DNA of 64,000 nt from Spartinivicinus marinus (GCF_026309355.1 NZ_JAPJZK010000001.1:6220501-6284500); one strand, 5' to 3'. Counted from the first letter of the stretch, positions 26,601 to 35,211 are shown. A program made the numbers and translations. Notes: generated from the sequence alone by a model not told the origin.

Positions 26601-26992
26601 AACCTAATGCCCAACTTACAGCAATAGATACTCACTTCTCTGGCTCAACAGAAGTTAAAGTACCAGGAAATATTCAACAACATGCCGGTGGAGTCGATAT
26701 CTACACATGGCATACTGTAGAGGCAGCCGCATTAACTATTAACCCTCAAGAAGAAGAGGAGTATCAGCGTAAACCTTTTAGCGAGGTTAATACAGTAGAG
26801 GAAGCTATCAACTACCTTCAATATTATGCTATTGACTTTGAAGAAAACCGCGTTTCATGGTGGGCCCTACAGATACACTTTGCTACACAGTTCAGTAATG
26901 GCTATGGCGCTGCCTCCCCCGAAGCAGATCAGATATTAAACCTGAAATTTGAGGATTCGTTAGCCATCTCTAAACAACTTAGATCTGAGTAA
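23612..26992 (+). CDS. Large secreted protein with zincin-like HExxH domain
   Basis: I do not recognise this 1126-residue protein. It has a signal peptide (cleavage near residue 22, LAYA). Two related blocks follow. The first, about 305-385, has FNVKFHVGTI and AIYDAQTNTITVNGNF; the second, about 400-470, has KNIKFTVGQI and AVYDRTNNTVTINKRLF. The second continues into LTHEAYHAI with an HExxH zinc motif at 456-460; the first lacks it. A proline-rich linker (about 545-615) precedes a C-terminal region with RHYTT (about 856-860) and VALMGNTQFN (about 905-914), distantly like some ADP-ribosyltransferase or RES-type toxins, which is a guess. The gene is AT-rich and stands alone, suggesting horizontal origin; it may be a secreted toxin or protease. 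Confidence 0.7.
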   Translation: MNRFKIIPLILAISANTTLAYANTSCSNQDTYYGKETSLSVSLSTDNKALLEEFLVTGKSGTSFSGVTSSYPLAVNPILGTLLSDGRFIQPSLINLERIQNHLKNNSIDGVINRKIILSGKTIPNSKIQKISDIQTFEYLALSYWKQWLNRIKIQPSQEVDPNNAIQTILNNHAITSAFRCQDSIIFPKSPVIDATVKAFSNYIISKQIDPTQLSAHELFAIGYGHSFEGVNINANNPLVIQAALIYAKENNSPAYNSGTSPLSTINEVLLSYHQAALLSIDLRNNGITISSDKGFYNEAKIVAQTLNQAFIKEKNTPNKPQLFTQLFNVKFHVGTISLPSYESALAIYDAQTNTITVNGNFVNQATRSIESINNYISQATDYVISNFDESEVTNSSEKANEVINRIKNIKFTVGQIVDNPNQLTKAVYDRTNNTVTINKRLFKTDSRSLLQVLTHEAYHAISLQQQANSNIEQLVKDNTKLYLEAHNHTFANVGLSIDPLPSDQIYPIQQESRPRYLINLGGPSDTDALFSIPGDRVDWLGMIFQALFLRSPVKKPSIPSISSLKPSKIGNNILTTVRNPKPVGTVLQPSPGTKPRSIRPPREDQEPLLPEQTISSTTNQKPTRVQDRALAGLADEVAETIVTVANSPNTEFTPLTKIPESVKFEPNFDLIENNPLLEQELAEDEIRSIGELPDGIYQYNGDDYDPTHIIVQDGNSFAANENTYVDSGEITYIIYDAKSTYAGEEGGVTYEVRIDPETGSITSIEPEYPVGAGGSRDGLYPEKAADLYNEFKEGFDKYDRERPYEMLNKVTTDRNNVNQLNFETSESLKLDEKIAKLKGLARNKYNEAINTISLRHYTTVPEGQEPFSELATSFELKLRNKAQGEIFSRDDFIERGNTNTNAKDVALMGNTQFNFFLLTIDETAPRRGFLANKTHFAEIKITQEVSDLLGDVWISKDLIKDIVTPKDYANVKAFKGTLIELKKYVSFVLSKGFASQPNAQLTAIDTHFSGSTEVKVPGNIQQHAGGVDIYTWHTVEAAALTINPQEEEEYQRKPFSEVNTVEEAINYLQYYAIDFEENRVSWWALQIHFATQFSNGYGAASPEADQILNLKFEDSLAISKQLRSE

Positions 26993-27021
26993 AAAACTTC
27001 GAAGCTTACTTGTATAAGAAA

Positions 27022-27056
27022 TAAGAATAATCTACTTAATATGCAGGTTATTCTTA
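27022..27056 (+). terminator. Hairpin terminator after the large secreted protein gene
   Basis: TAAGAATAATCT pairs with AGGTTATTCTTA at 11 of 12 positions, starting 30 bases after the stop codon. There is no clean T tract, so the terminator strength is uncertain. Confidence 0.5.
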
Positions 27057-27142
27057 ACCATACATAGTTTTTATAGCTTATATTCTGCTTACCTTATTGT
27101 TATACTGTTACTTGATTAATTAACACACAACTTACCTACCTT

Positions 27143-28654
27143 TTAACAACACAGACCTTGCTTTTCATTGTTTTCATATTTTTTAACAGACGCCGCTAAT
27201 AACAGTTTATTTCTAGGTATAAATAATCGTCGATAATGCTGATACCAATTGCTTTGAAAACGCTCATCTGGGTCATACTTGAGTTTTTCCCGTAAAAAAT
27301 TGGGAAACTGAGGAAAACAGGCCAGCACCTGCGCTCGGCTAGCAAAGCGATGATAAGTAGGAAAATAACTGCCTTGATGTTTTATAGCAATATCAATTAG
27401 TCCACATAATACGGTTCTGCTTTTGGCTTTACCGAGTGTTGTATGATCGGTATGCACATTAAAAATGATACAGGCAAAATCTTCTTTAGCCCAATTTAAG
27501 AATGATTCATTATCTTGCTGAATAAGCCTGACAGTTCCATAAATAATATCTGCCTCAACCTTGCGTAAAAATTGCCTAGCATCCGCCATAAAATCAGCTA
27601 GCTTTGCTTGAGGTACATAGAGTTCAGTTATCATCTCTGAGCCACGACACTTAGCGTTCAACTGCTGGTCAAGTTTTTCATGGTAGTCATCCAAATAAAT
27701 ACTTAGCTGGTGAGTATCTGACCAATACAGCTGCCCTGATGACTTTAAATAAAAGTCTCGAAACTGCTCAAAAGCTTTGCTTTTATTCGTATGGGCCAGT
27801 TGTAATAATTGCTGCCACTGAACTTTACTCAGCCTGGCTTGATGTTTAGGTATAGGGGTATCTATAGGTACTGGTTTATAGCAAGAAAATATACCTTCTT
27901 GCAAAAAACCATTCGATTCTGGATCTATTGAGAACTGAAAGTCACCATAAAGATAGCCCTGCTTAATTTTTTCATGTAGCTGGGGAATCAGCTGATCAAT
28001 TGTCGTTGTTTCTACAATTCTTTGTACCTTTTGCCTTTTTGCCAATTGGATGGTGACTTCTACCACAACCCCGAATAAACCATAGCCGCCTACAACCAAA
28101 TTAAACAGCTCATTGTTTGCTTCACGACTACAAACAACGATATCACCTTCTGCATTGACTAATTTAAAAGATACAATATCTTGAATGAAGGGTTTCATTT
28201 GCAGACCCCGCCCGTGAATATTGGCAGCTATAGCACCACCCATACTTAGCCGGTCCGCTCCCGTTTGCTTTTGGTTAATCCCCCATACAACGCCCGTTTT
28301 ATGCTGTAGCACATGGTATTGCCTCATTAACTCAGGCCACTGTATGCCAGCTTCTACCGTAATAGCACCTGCTGCAAAATCAAAATTAACCACTTTATTA
28401 AATTGATTCATATCCAGTAACAAACCACCGGTTTTAAATTGCTGCCCCCCCATCGCATGACGCCCCCCAGCAATACAAATGGGTTGTTTCTGTTGTTTGG
28501 CTTGCTGAACAGCTTCAACAACATCGTGTATGGTTTTTACTTGAATAACGTGAGCGACACAGGTTTGATTGAGTTTAGAATGCACATCATTGATCCATTT
28601 AAGCGGATTCTGTTTATTCGCTAAAAAATTTAGCTTAGGCGTCAACTTCTTCAT
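27143..28654 (-). CDS. FAD-binding oxidase (FAD_binding_4/GlcD-type)
   Basis: A 503-residue flavoprotein of the PCMH/FAD-linked oxidase group. The FAD-binding domain is in the N-terminal 200 residues: CIAGGRHAMGG (about 59-69) would bind the pyrophosphate, and DRLSMGGAIAANIHG (about 133-147) and a GGYGLFGVVVEV segment (about 188-199) are family-typical. The histidine in GGRHAMGG could carry covalent flavin. The C-terminal part fits sugar-lactone or alditol oxidases less clearly. No signal peptide. It is divergent from the XRE-type regulator 122 bases away, which may control it. Substrate unknown. Confidence 0.8.
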   Translation of the reverse strand: MKKLTPKLNFLANKQNPLKWINDVHSKLNQTCVAHVIQVKTIHDVVEAVQQAKQQKQPICIAGGRHAMGGQQFKTGGLLLDMNQFNKVVNFDFAAGAITVEAGIQWPELMRQYHVLQHKTGVVWGINQKQTGADRLSMGGAIAANIHGRGLQMKPFIQDIVSFKLVNAEGDIVVCSREANNELFNLVVGGYGLFGVVVEVTIQLAKRQKVQRIVETTTIDQLIPQLHEKIKQGYLYGDFQFSIDPESNGFLQEGIFSCYKPVPIDTPIPKHQARLSKVQWQQLLQLAHTNKSKAFEQFRDFYLKSSGQLYWSDTHQLSIYLDDYHEKLDQQLNAKCRGSEMITELYVPQAKLADFMADARQFLRKVEADIIYGTVRLIQQDNESFLNWAKEDFACIIFNVHTDHTTLGKAKSRTVLCGLIDIAIKHQGSYFPTYHRFASRAQVLACFPQFPNFLREKLKYDPDERFQSNWYQHYRRLFIPRNKLLLAASVKKYENNEKQGLCC

Positions 28655-28776
28655 TTTTCAACTGCTCAGTAATTAAACACAACTTTACACTAGCAATCTC
28701 CACCAAGATATTCGATACTTATCAATAGAGTATTGTTTTTCAATACCATGCAACACAGATACTGAGACTACCGATT

Positions 28777-29517
28777 ATGCAGCAAACCGAAGCACTGATT
28801 ACGGCCCTCAAACGACAACTCAAAGCCCGTGGTTTTCACTACAGTGATGTGGCACAAGCATTAGATATTAGCGAAGCGAGTGTTAAACGATTGTTCTCAG
28901 AGCAAAGTTTCTCATTAAAACGTTTAGAGGCTATTTGTCAGTGGCTGGATATTTCCTTTTTTGATCTGGCCAAACAAACCCCCATGGCCGAGTCAGAACG
29001 CTCAACCCAATTAACCTATGAGCAGGAACAAGCCTTGGCTGAAAACTCTTTACTGTTGGTTTATTTTTATTTATTAATTAATGACTGGCCACCCAAAAAG
29101 ATTGAAAAACACTATAATATTGCTCCGATTGAAAATATCAAATTACTTACGACACTTGATAAATTAAAGCTTATTGAATTGTTACCCAATAATCGAGTTC
29201 GCCGGCTCACTCACCGACAAATAGACTGGCTCCCCAATGGCCCCATTCGCAAACAACATGAAGTACAAGTTAAAGAAGAGTTTCTTAAAGCGTCTTTTAC
29301 AACGACAGAAGAGCACTTCCAGTTTCATTTTGGAGAACTATCGACAGCCTCGCGTAACCTACTGTTTCGTAAACTGGAAAAGCTGACAAAAGAATTCAAT
29401 GATCTGGTGGAAGTTGATCTGCATTTACCCGAAGAAGAAAAAACCAGTATAGGATTATTGACTGCCTCACGGCCCTGGGTGTTTTCTATGGTAAATCAGT
29501 TTAAACGTGAAAAATAA
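28777..29517 (+). CDS. XRE-family transcriptional regulator
   Basis: A 246-residue protein with an N-terminal helix-turn-helix of the Cro/CI type (YSDVAQALDISEASVKRLFSEQ, about 21-42; a second helix pair follows). The remaining 180 residues are mostly helical, with a central segment LKLIELLPNNRVRRLTHRQIDWLPNGP, and do not match a ligand domain I can name. Proteins of this layout are single regulators of adjacent genes; the divergent FAD oxidase is the obvious candidate target. Confidence 0.85.
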   Translation: MQQTEALITALKRQLKARGFHYSDVAQALDISEASVKRLFSEQSFSLKRLEAICQWLDISFFDLAKQTPMAESERSTQLTYEQEQALAENSLLLVYFYLLINDWPPKKIEKHYNIAPIENIKLLTTLDKLKLIELLPNNRVRRLTHRQIDWLPNGPIRKQHEVQVKEEFLKASFTTTEEHFQFHFGELSTASRNLLFRKLEKLTKEFNDLVEVDLHLPEEEKTSIGLLTASRPWVFSMVNQFKREK

Positions 29518-29647
29518 TAGCACTTTTCAATATTGCCAAACGATATTAGTCATACTGTTTGTCACATTTATCACAGAGTAGCTACATGCATTGGCTGTAA
29601 CCTCTTCAAAGCTTCCATTGCTTAGTCTCACTAATGATCATGAACAA

Positions 29648-29721
29648 TATACCCGTCGCGAATCATTTTTAGGTTTTGTTATCATCGTTCCTCACCTAAA
29701 AATCCTACGCATTGGGTATAC
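29648..29721. repeat. Palindromic element, family B, short copy
   Basis: TATACCCGTCGCGAATCA and the arm TTTTTAGG are answered by CCTAAAAA and CGCATTGGGTATA. It is nearly the same as the copy at 22009-22082 and lies between convergent regulator genes. Confidence 0.75.
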
Positions 29722-29771
29722 ATAAAAATTTTGTATTTCGTTAAACATTAAAAAATGTGATATCCATTATT

Positions 29772-30239
29772 TTAAACAACAACTGCCGTTTCAAACTTAT
29801 CCCGATGTAATGAAATCAGTGAACGAAATTTTCGCATATTGGCTTCTGTATACAACACTCGCTGGATAAAAGCTTCATAGGCTTGCATATCAGGTACAAC
29901 CACAATCAAGATAAAATCCACTTCGCCCGTCACTTGATAGCATTGGGTAACTTCACTAGCATCCAACACTTTGCGCCTGAATTGATTGTACAAGTCAGGC
30001 CGGTCTCGTTCTAACTCAACTTCCACAATGATGTTCAACTGATAACCAACCTTTTTTGGGTCTAACAACGCAACCTCAGCATAAATCACGCCAGTCTCTC
30101 GCAATCGATTCACTCGACGCAAACAAGCTGGTGGAGACAGCCCCACCTGATCCGCCAGGACCACATTACTGATACTGCTATCTTGTTGCAGTAAATTCAA
30201 TATTCGACGATCAATTTGATCTAACACCAATTCATTCAT
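29772..30239 (-). CDS. Lrp/AsnC-family transcriptional regulator
   Basis: A 155-residue leucine-responsive-protein-type regulator: winged HTH at the N-terminus (LDQIDRRILNLLQQD, then VVLADQVGLSPPACLRRVNRL) and a RAM effector/oligomerisation domain from about residue 70 with the family GEVDFILIVVVPDM segment. The ATG at 30239 gives the normal family N-terminus; the reading frame stays open upstream to 30275 with poorer fit. It is divergent from the nucleoside-recognition membrane protein gene and next to the arginine decarboxylase region, so an amino-acid effector is likely. Confidence 0.9.
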   Translation of the reverse strand: MNELVLDQIDRRILNLLQQDSSISNVVLADQVGLSPPACLRRVNRLRETGVIYAEVALLDPKKVGYQLNIIVEVELERDRPDLYNQFRRKVLDASEVTQCYQVTGEVDFILIVVVPDMQAYEAFIQRVLYTEANMRKFRSLISLHRDKFETAVVV

Positions 30240-30274
30240 TTCATGGCCATACATTGATAAGCAAGCAGTCAACA

Positions 30275-30404
30275 ATACTCTTCGCGAATGACTTTTAGGG
30301 GTTGGTGTCGTCGCTCTTCTCCCTACTCATTTATAAAAACATAAACTCATAGGGCTTCATCGCTCGACGGCCGCCCCTAAAAACCATTCGCTTTGACTAT
30401 ATAC
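30275..30404. repeat. Palindromic element, family B, long copy
   Basis: CTTCGCGAATGACTTTTAGG on the left faces CCCCTAAAAACCATTCGC on the right, about 130 bp in all. The internal part CATTTATAAAAACATAAACTC is shared with the decayed copy near 23300. It lies in the upstream region of the Lrp-type gene and may contribute to, or disturb, its promoter. The rest of the gap up to 30576 is AT-rich and shows nothing else clear. Confidence 0.7.
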
Positions 30405-30576
30405 CCAAAGAAATTTTATTTTGTTACTTATAATATAATCATTATATAATTAAATCTTATAACTAAAGTAAAAAATTATATTCTATTTTTCCACTTATAT
30501 TTCTACTTTTATTTCGTAGCAATTCGATATCATTTACCTTCATCGTTGGTAACCGTATCAGAAGTTAGGAGTAGAA

Positions 30577-31548
30577 ATGGTTAACCCCCCGGTCTTTCAG
30601 TGTATTAAGGCGCTGGCAGCAGAAATCTACGAAGTCACCAGCACACTATTTAAAGTCATGATTCCCATTACGCTGTTGGTAAAGCTATTAGATGAGCTGG
30701 GCGGTACTGAATACCTTAGTTATCTACTCGCACCTTTGATGAACTGGGTGGGGTTACCTGAGTCAATGGGATTGGTGTGGGCAACTACTTTACTCACTAA
30801 CCTCTATACTGGCATGCTGGTGTTTTTCTTAGAGGCTCAACATCAAGCGTTCACTGTAGCCGATGTGACTGTATTGGGGGGGATGTTGCTGATTGCCCAC
30901 TCCCTTCCCATTGAAGCCAGAGTGTCTCAACTGGCGGGTGTACGAATTGCCTTTACTTTATTACTACGGATTGGCGGCGCATTATTATTTGGCTGGCTGT
31001 TACAGCAAACATTCCACTATGGTGACTGGCTACAGCAGCCTAACCAGCTGATTTGGCAACCCACCCAAACGGATACCAGTTTCTCCGCCTGGCTACTTAG
31101 TTTTATTCAAAGCCTGGGGATGGTTGTTGTCATTATTAGTGTTCTGTTGACCTTATTGAAAGTGCTCAAACTGCTGCATATTGAACGTTTGCTAATTTGG
31201 CTGTTAAGCCCTGTCTTGCGTTGCTTGGGTATTAGTGCCAAAGCCACCTCCATTATTATTGTGGGGATTACCCTTGGACTCAGTTATGGTGGTGGCTTAT
31301 TAATCAAAGAAGCTAAAACGGGTGAGCTAACTAAGCAAGATGTTTTTGCCGCAGTAGGGTTTCTCGGTTTGTTCCACAGCGTAATAGAAGACACATTGTT
31401 AATCATGCTGCTGGGTGCTCATATTTCAGGTGTACTGTGGATACGACTGGCCTTTGCTCTAATAGTGACCATGCTGATTACCTTTTGGCTTAAACGCTGT
31501 AGCCAATCGATTTTTCAGCGTTATTTATTTAGTTCTACTCCTCCTTAG
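30577..31548 (+). CDS. Nucleoside-recognition (gate) domain membrane protein
   Basis: A 323-residue inner-membrane protein with about eight hydrophobic segments arranged as two similar halves. Each half has the gate-domain pattern (a GLPESMGLVWATTLLTNLYTG segment near 60-80 and a GITLGLSYGGGLLIKEA segment near 228-244), as in SpmA/SpmB and YjiH-like proteins. Its transport substrate is unknown. It is divergent from an Lrp-type regulator and lies about 200 bases before speA in the same direction, so it could export or import an amino acid or polyamine; that is inference from position. Confidence 0.8.
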   Translation: MVNPPVFQCIKALAAEIYEVTSTLFKVMIPITLLVKLLDELGGTEYLSYLLAPLMNWVGLPESMGLVWATTLLTNLYTGMLVFFLEAQHQAFTVADVTVLGGMLLIAHSLPIEARVSQLAGVRIAFTLLLRIGGALLFGWLLQQTFHYGDWLQQPNQLIWQPTQTDTSFSAWLLSFIQSLGMVVVIISVLLTLLKVLKLLHIERLLIWLLSPVLRCLGISAKATSIIIVGITLGLSYGGGLLIKEAKTGELTKQDVFAAVGFLGLFHSVIEDTLLIMLLGAHISGVLWIRLAFALIVTMLITFWLKRCSQSIFQRYLFSSTPP

Positions 31549-31656
31549 TTAAACAATATGTCTATTCAACTACTCTTCATTGAGAAAAAATAAAAATAAT
31601 ACTTCCCCTCAGGGGGTAAGATGTAGAAAATGCGCAATTTATTTAGCCATCAGACT

Positions 31657-31727
31657 TGAGGCTGTTGATATTTCCTGAACAACATTATTTCAGGCGATGC
31701 CACACCTCTGCTGAAAATTTCAACAGC
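31657..31727 (+). promoter_or_regulatory. Structured leader of speA
   Basis: GCTGTTGA (31661-31668) pairs with TCAACAGC (31720-31727), and inside it CCTGAA (31674-31679) pairs with TTCAGG (31689-31694). The outer stem ends just before the TGGGG ribosome-binding site of speA. It could be a translational control element, but it matches no riboswitch I know. Confidence 0.35.
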
Positions 31728-31743
31728 TCCTGGGGTTCGATTA

Positions 31744-33711
31744 ATGACGCCGTATATTAACGACTCAACTGGGAAAGCCAACACCAACGCGCCTACCCAC
31801 AATGCATCGGAGTGGACTGTTCAAGACAGTGCCCAGTTGTATGGTACCAGTCACTGGGGGGCTGGCTATTTTAATGTATCTGATGAAGGCGATGCAGTGG
31901 TGACTGTCGACTTCAATGGCAGTGGCAAGCAGGTATCGGTCCCCATTATTGATATTGTTAAGGGCATGCAAGAGCGTGGCCTAGAAATGCCTGCAGTACT
32001 GCGTATCGAGAACCTGCTGGATCACCGGATCAAACAGCTAAATGAAGCCTTTGCCCGCGCGATTAAAGAATGTGGATATCGCAACCATTATCGCGGTGTT
32101 TTCCCAATTAAGGTCAATCAGCAGTGCCATGTTATTGAAGAAATCGCTACCTTTGGTGGTAGCTTTCACCATGGCCTTGAGGCTGGAAGTAAAGCAGAAT
32201 TAATTATTGCCCTCTCCCAATTAAAAGACCACGACAGTTTTATTGTTTGTAATGGTTATAAAGATGCTGAGTTTATTGAATTGGGTCTTTATGCCAAGCA
32301 AATGGGGATTCGTACTTTCTTTGTGGTAGAAACACCAGCAGAGCTGCCCATCATCATTAAGCAAAGCCAAGCGCTGGGCATTGAGCCCTTAATTGGGGTA
32401 CGAATCAGGCTGTCCGTTACTGTTGAAGGACATTGGGAACATGACAGCGGCGATCGTTCTATCTTTGGCTTATCCACTGCAGCGCTGCTAGATATTGTTG
32501 AGCAGCTAAAAACGGCCAACATGCTGCATTGTCTCCAACTGTTACATTGCCATTTAGGCTCGCAAATCCCAAATATTCGTAATATTCGTAGTGGCGTACT
32601 GGAAGCCTGTCGTTACTATAGTAGCTTGGTTGCAGAAGGTGCCCCAATGGGCTACCTGGATATGGGAGGTGGTTTAGCAGTTGACTATGAAGGCTCCTGT
32701 TCTAACAGCACCCATAGTATGAACTATCAACTTGATGAATATTGTGTGGATATCGTTGAGACCATCCGCGAAAACCTTGACCCTTTAAATATTGAACACC
32801 CTGTTATCATTACCGAGTCCGGTCGCGCTACGGTCGCTTACTCATCGATGTTGTTGTTTAACATTCTGGATGTCCGGGATCATAAGCCAACCAATTTGCC
32901 TGAGTCGTTACCCGAAAACAGCCATGAGCAGTTACAAAATCTTTGGTATGTCAAAGACAACGTGCAAGTCAAAAAACTACAAGAGAGTTATAACGACTGC
33001 TTGTATTATCGGGATGAGGTACGCGAGCTGTTTCGCCGTGGCCAGATTAACTTGCGTGAGCGTGCCTTAGCAGAGAATATCGCCTTAGCTATTTTTGAAG
33101 CAATTGCACTGCTGTTACCACAGGTTGAAAGGTTCCCCGCCGAGCTGGAAAACCTACCCACATTATTATCCGATATTTATTATGGCAACTTCAGTTTATT
33201 CCAATCGTTACCAGATATTTGGGCCATTGACCAGACATTTCCGATTATGCCAATCCATCGCCTGGATGAAGAACCGACTCGTGAAGCTATCTTAGCGGAT
33301 ATTACTTGTGATTGTGATGGTAAAATAGATCAATTCACAACACCTGATGGCGTTCGCTCAACACTGCCACTACACCCCTTACGCGCGAATGAAGAATATT
33401 ATTTAGGGGTATTTTTAGTGGGTGCTTACCAGGAAACCCTGGGCGATTTACATAATTTATTTGGCGATACGAATGTGGTGAGTGTCCGGGTTAACCTGGA
33501 CGGCAGTTATAGTTTTGTTCGTGAATTTCACGGCGACAGTATTGCTGATGTGCTTAGCTATGTGGAATATGATCCTAAAGGCATGCAAGAGCAACTGCGG
33601 CGTAATGCAGAATCCGCAGTACGAGCAGGCAAAATCACAGTGACCATGCGTCAACAGATTTTAAAAGCCTTTAGGGAAAGCCTACAGGGCTATACCTACT
33701 TTGAGCGTTAA
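31744..33711 (+). CDS. speA: Biosynthetic arginine decarboxylase
   Basis: Decarboxylates arginine to agmatine with PLP, the first step of the arginine route to putrescine. The 655-residue length fits SpeA. The PLP lysine is in the HYRGVFPIKVNQQ segment (about 115-127), LHCHLGSQIPNIR near 268 and DMGGGLAVDYEG near 304 are alanine-racemase-fold motifs, and the C-terminal part carries the family helical bundle and ends GYTYFER. The ATG is preceded by TGGGG. Agmatinase lies 2.7 kb downstream after two further polyamine genes, so the full pathway is encoded together. No signal peptide, so cytoplasmic. Confidence 0.96.
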   Translation: MTPYINDSTGKANTNAPTHNASEWTVQDSAQLYGTSHWGAGYFNVSDEGDAVVTVDFNGSGKQVSVPIIDIVKGMQERGLEMPAVLRIENLLDHRIKQLNEAFARAIKECGYRNHYRGVFPIKVNQQCHVIEEIATFGGSFHHGLEAGSKAELIIALSQLKDHDSFIVCNGYKDAEFIELGLYAKQMGIRTFFVVETPAELPIIIKQSQALGIEPLIGVRIRLSVTVEGHWEHDSGDRSIFGLSTAALLDIVEQLKTANMLHCLQLLHCHLGSQIPNIRNIRSGVLEACRYYSSLVAEGAPMGYLDMGGGLAVDYEGSCSNSTHSMNYQLDEYCVDIVETIRENLDPLNIEHPVIITESGRATVAYSSMLLFNILDVRDHKPTNLPESLPENSHEQLQNLWYVKDNVQVKKLQESYNDCLYYRDEVRELFRRGQINLRERALAENIALAIFEAIALLLPQVERFPAELENLPTLLSDIYYGNFSLFQSLPDIWAIDQTFPIMPIHRLDEEPTREAILADITCDCDGKIDQFTTPDGVRSTLPLHPLRANEEYYLGVFLVGAYQETLGDLHNLFGDTNVVSVRVNLDGSYSFVREFHGDSIADVLSYVEYDPKGMQEQLRRNAESAVRAGKITVTMRQQILKAFRESLQGYTYFER

Positions 33712-33761
33712 TTACTTTCTTGAAAAATATCATGAAAAGAAAGGAAAACAAATTTAGTGCC

Positions 33762-33875
33762 TGATATGGAATAACAGGATATTCTTCCGCCGCTTGCGAG
33801 GGACCCTCCATGGCCTCTCGCAAGCTAAAGAGACATCCCTGTCTCAGCTACAGAATACCCTGTTACTCCATATTA
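33762..33875. repeat. 114-bp palindromic element, family A copy 3 (inverted)
   Basis: TGATATGGAATAACAGG at the left end faces CCTGTTACTCCATATTA at the right end. The interior is in the opposite orientation to copies 1 and 2. It lies between speA and the carboxy(nor)spermidine dehydrogenase gene. Confidence 0.8.
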
Positions 33876-33988
33876 TCCTGCTCCGTGTGATAGCTCTTTA
33901 AATGTGATAAGCCTTAAAAAGAGTTACTAAATAAAGAATAACCCCGACAAGTTGAGTATTACTCATATACGTTAGAGGAAGAACAAAC

Positions 33989-35188
33989 ATGTCAAAAGTG
34001 TTAATTATTGGTGCTGGTGGTGTGGGTGGTGTCGTCACCCATAAATGTGCGCAATTGCCTGAAGTATTTAAAGAAATTATCTTAGCCAGTCGTACGGAAG
34101 CGAAATGTAAGGCAATTGCTGCCCAATTAGATCGCCCTATTAAAACGGCTCAGGTTGACGCGGATAATGTGCCAGAATTGGTGGCATTATTAACACAAGA
34201 AAAGCCAGACCTGGTCATTAACGTTGCACTTCCTTACCAAGATTTAACCATTATGGATGCCTGTTTAGAAGCGGGTGTGCATTACCTGGATACAGCCAAC
34301 TACGAACCATTGGATACCGCTAAGTTTGAATATAAATGGCAGTGGGCTTATCAGGAGAAATTTGAAAAGGCAGGCTTAACGGCACTATTGGGTAGTGGTT
34401 TTGACCCAGGTGCGACTAATGTGTTTACTGCGTATTTGGCTAAGCATTATCTGGATGAAGTCCATGAGCTGGACATTATTGATGTTAATGGTGGCGATCA
34501 TGGTTATCCTTTTGCTACTAACTTCAGCCCTGAAATTAATATCCGCGAAGTCACAGCCGAATGCCGTCACTGGGAAAATGGTGAGTTTGTTACCACGCCC
34601 GCTATGTCGAAAAAAGCCCGCTTTACTTGCCCAGAAGGGGTTGGTGAGTACGACATTTATCGCATGTATCACGAAGAGTTAGAGTCGTTAGCCAAACACA
34701 TCCCCACATTAAAACGGGCCCAGTTTTGGATGAGTTTCTCCGACAATTACCTCAAGCACTTAGAAGTACTAGGTAATGTAGGCATGACCAGCATTGAACC
34801 AATTGAATACAATGGCCAACAGATCGTACCGATTCAACTACTGGCTAAATTGCTGCCTGACCCCTCTAGCCTTGGCCCTCGCACCAAAGGTAAAACCTGT
34901 ATTGGCTGTGTGGCTCGCGGCATCAAAGACGGCAAAGAAAAAGTAGTCTACATCTATAATATTTGTGATCACCAGGCCTGCTACCAGGAAGTGAAATCTC
35001 AAGCCATTTCTTACACCACGGGGGTACCCGCCATGATTGGTGCCAAGATGATGCTGGAAGGCAAATGGCTGAAGCCCGGCGTTTGGAATATGGAACAGTT
35101 TGATCCTGACCCATTCTTGGCCGATATGAATGAGCACGGCTTACCTTGGAAAGTGATCGAATTAGATAGTTTTAACCTGGATCACTAA
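33989..35188 (+). CDS. Carboxynorspermidine/carboxyspermidine dehydrogenase
   Basis: A saccharopine-dehydrogenase-family enzyme of 399 residues that condenses aspartate semialdehyde with putrescine or diaminopropane and reduces the Schiff base with NADPH to carboxyspermidine or carboxynorspermidine. The N-terminus VLIIGAGGVGGVVTHKCAQ is the cofactor-binding loop. The segments GSGFDPGATNVFTAY (about 135-149) and DVNGGDHGYPFATNF (about 164-178) are typical of this family. It is followed after 23 bases by the matching decarboxylase, which settles the assignment. Because speA and speB supply putrescine, spermidine is the more likely product. Confidence 0.95.
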   Translation: MSKVLIIGAGGVGGVVTHKCAQLPEVFKEIILASRTEAKCKAIAAQLDRPIKTAQVDADNVPELVALLTQEKPDLVINVALPYQDLTIMDACLEAGVHYLDTANYEPLDTAKFEYKWQWAYQEKFEKAGLTALLGSGFDPGATNVFTAYLAKHYLDEVHELDIIDVNGGDHGYPFATNFSPEINIREVTAECRHWENGEFVTTPAMSKKARFTCPEGVGEYDIYRMYHEELESLAKHIPTLKRAQFWMSFSDNYLKHLEVLGNVGMTSIEPIEYNGQQIVPIQLLAKLLPDPSSLGPRTKGKTCIGCVARGIKDGKEKVVYIYNICDHQACYQEVKSQAISYTTGVPAMIGAKMMLEGKWLKPGVWNMEQFDPDPFLADMNEHGLPWKVIELDSFNLDH

Positions 35189-35211
35189 ACACCAGACTGG
35201 ATCAATTAGCC

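Noticed and set aside
23612-26992. Firm call of an ADP-ribosyltransferase or RES toxin for the C-terminal module
   Set aside because: Only RHYTT and a few spaced residues support it; that is too little without a profile or structure search.
22009-30404. CRISPR-like array from the repeated TTTTTAGG palindromes
   Set aside because: Copies are thousands of bases apart, differ in length and have no regular spacers or cas genes.
31558-31593. Eleven-codon leader peptide before speA
   Set aside because: The frame MSIQLLFIEKK has no ribosome-binding site and no run of arginine or other relevant codons.
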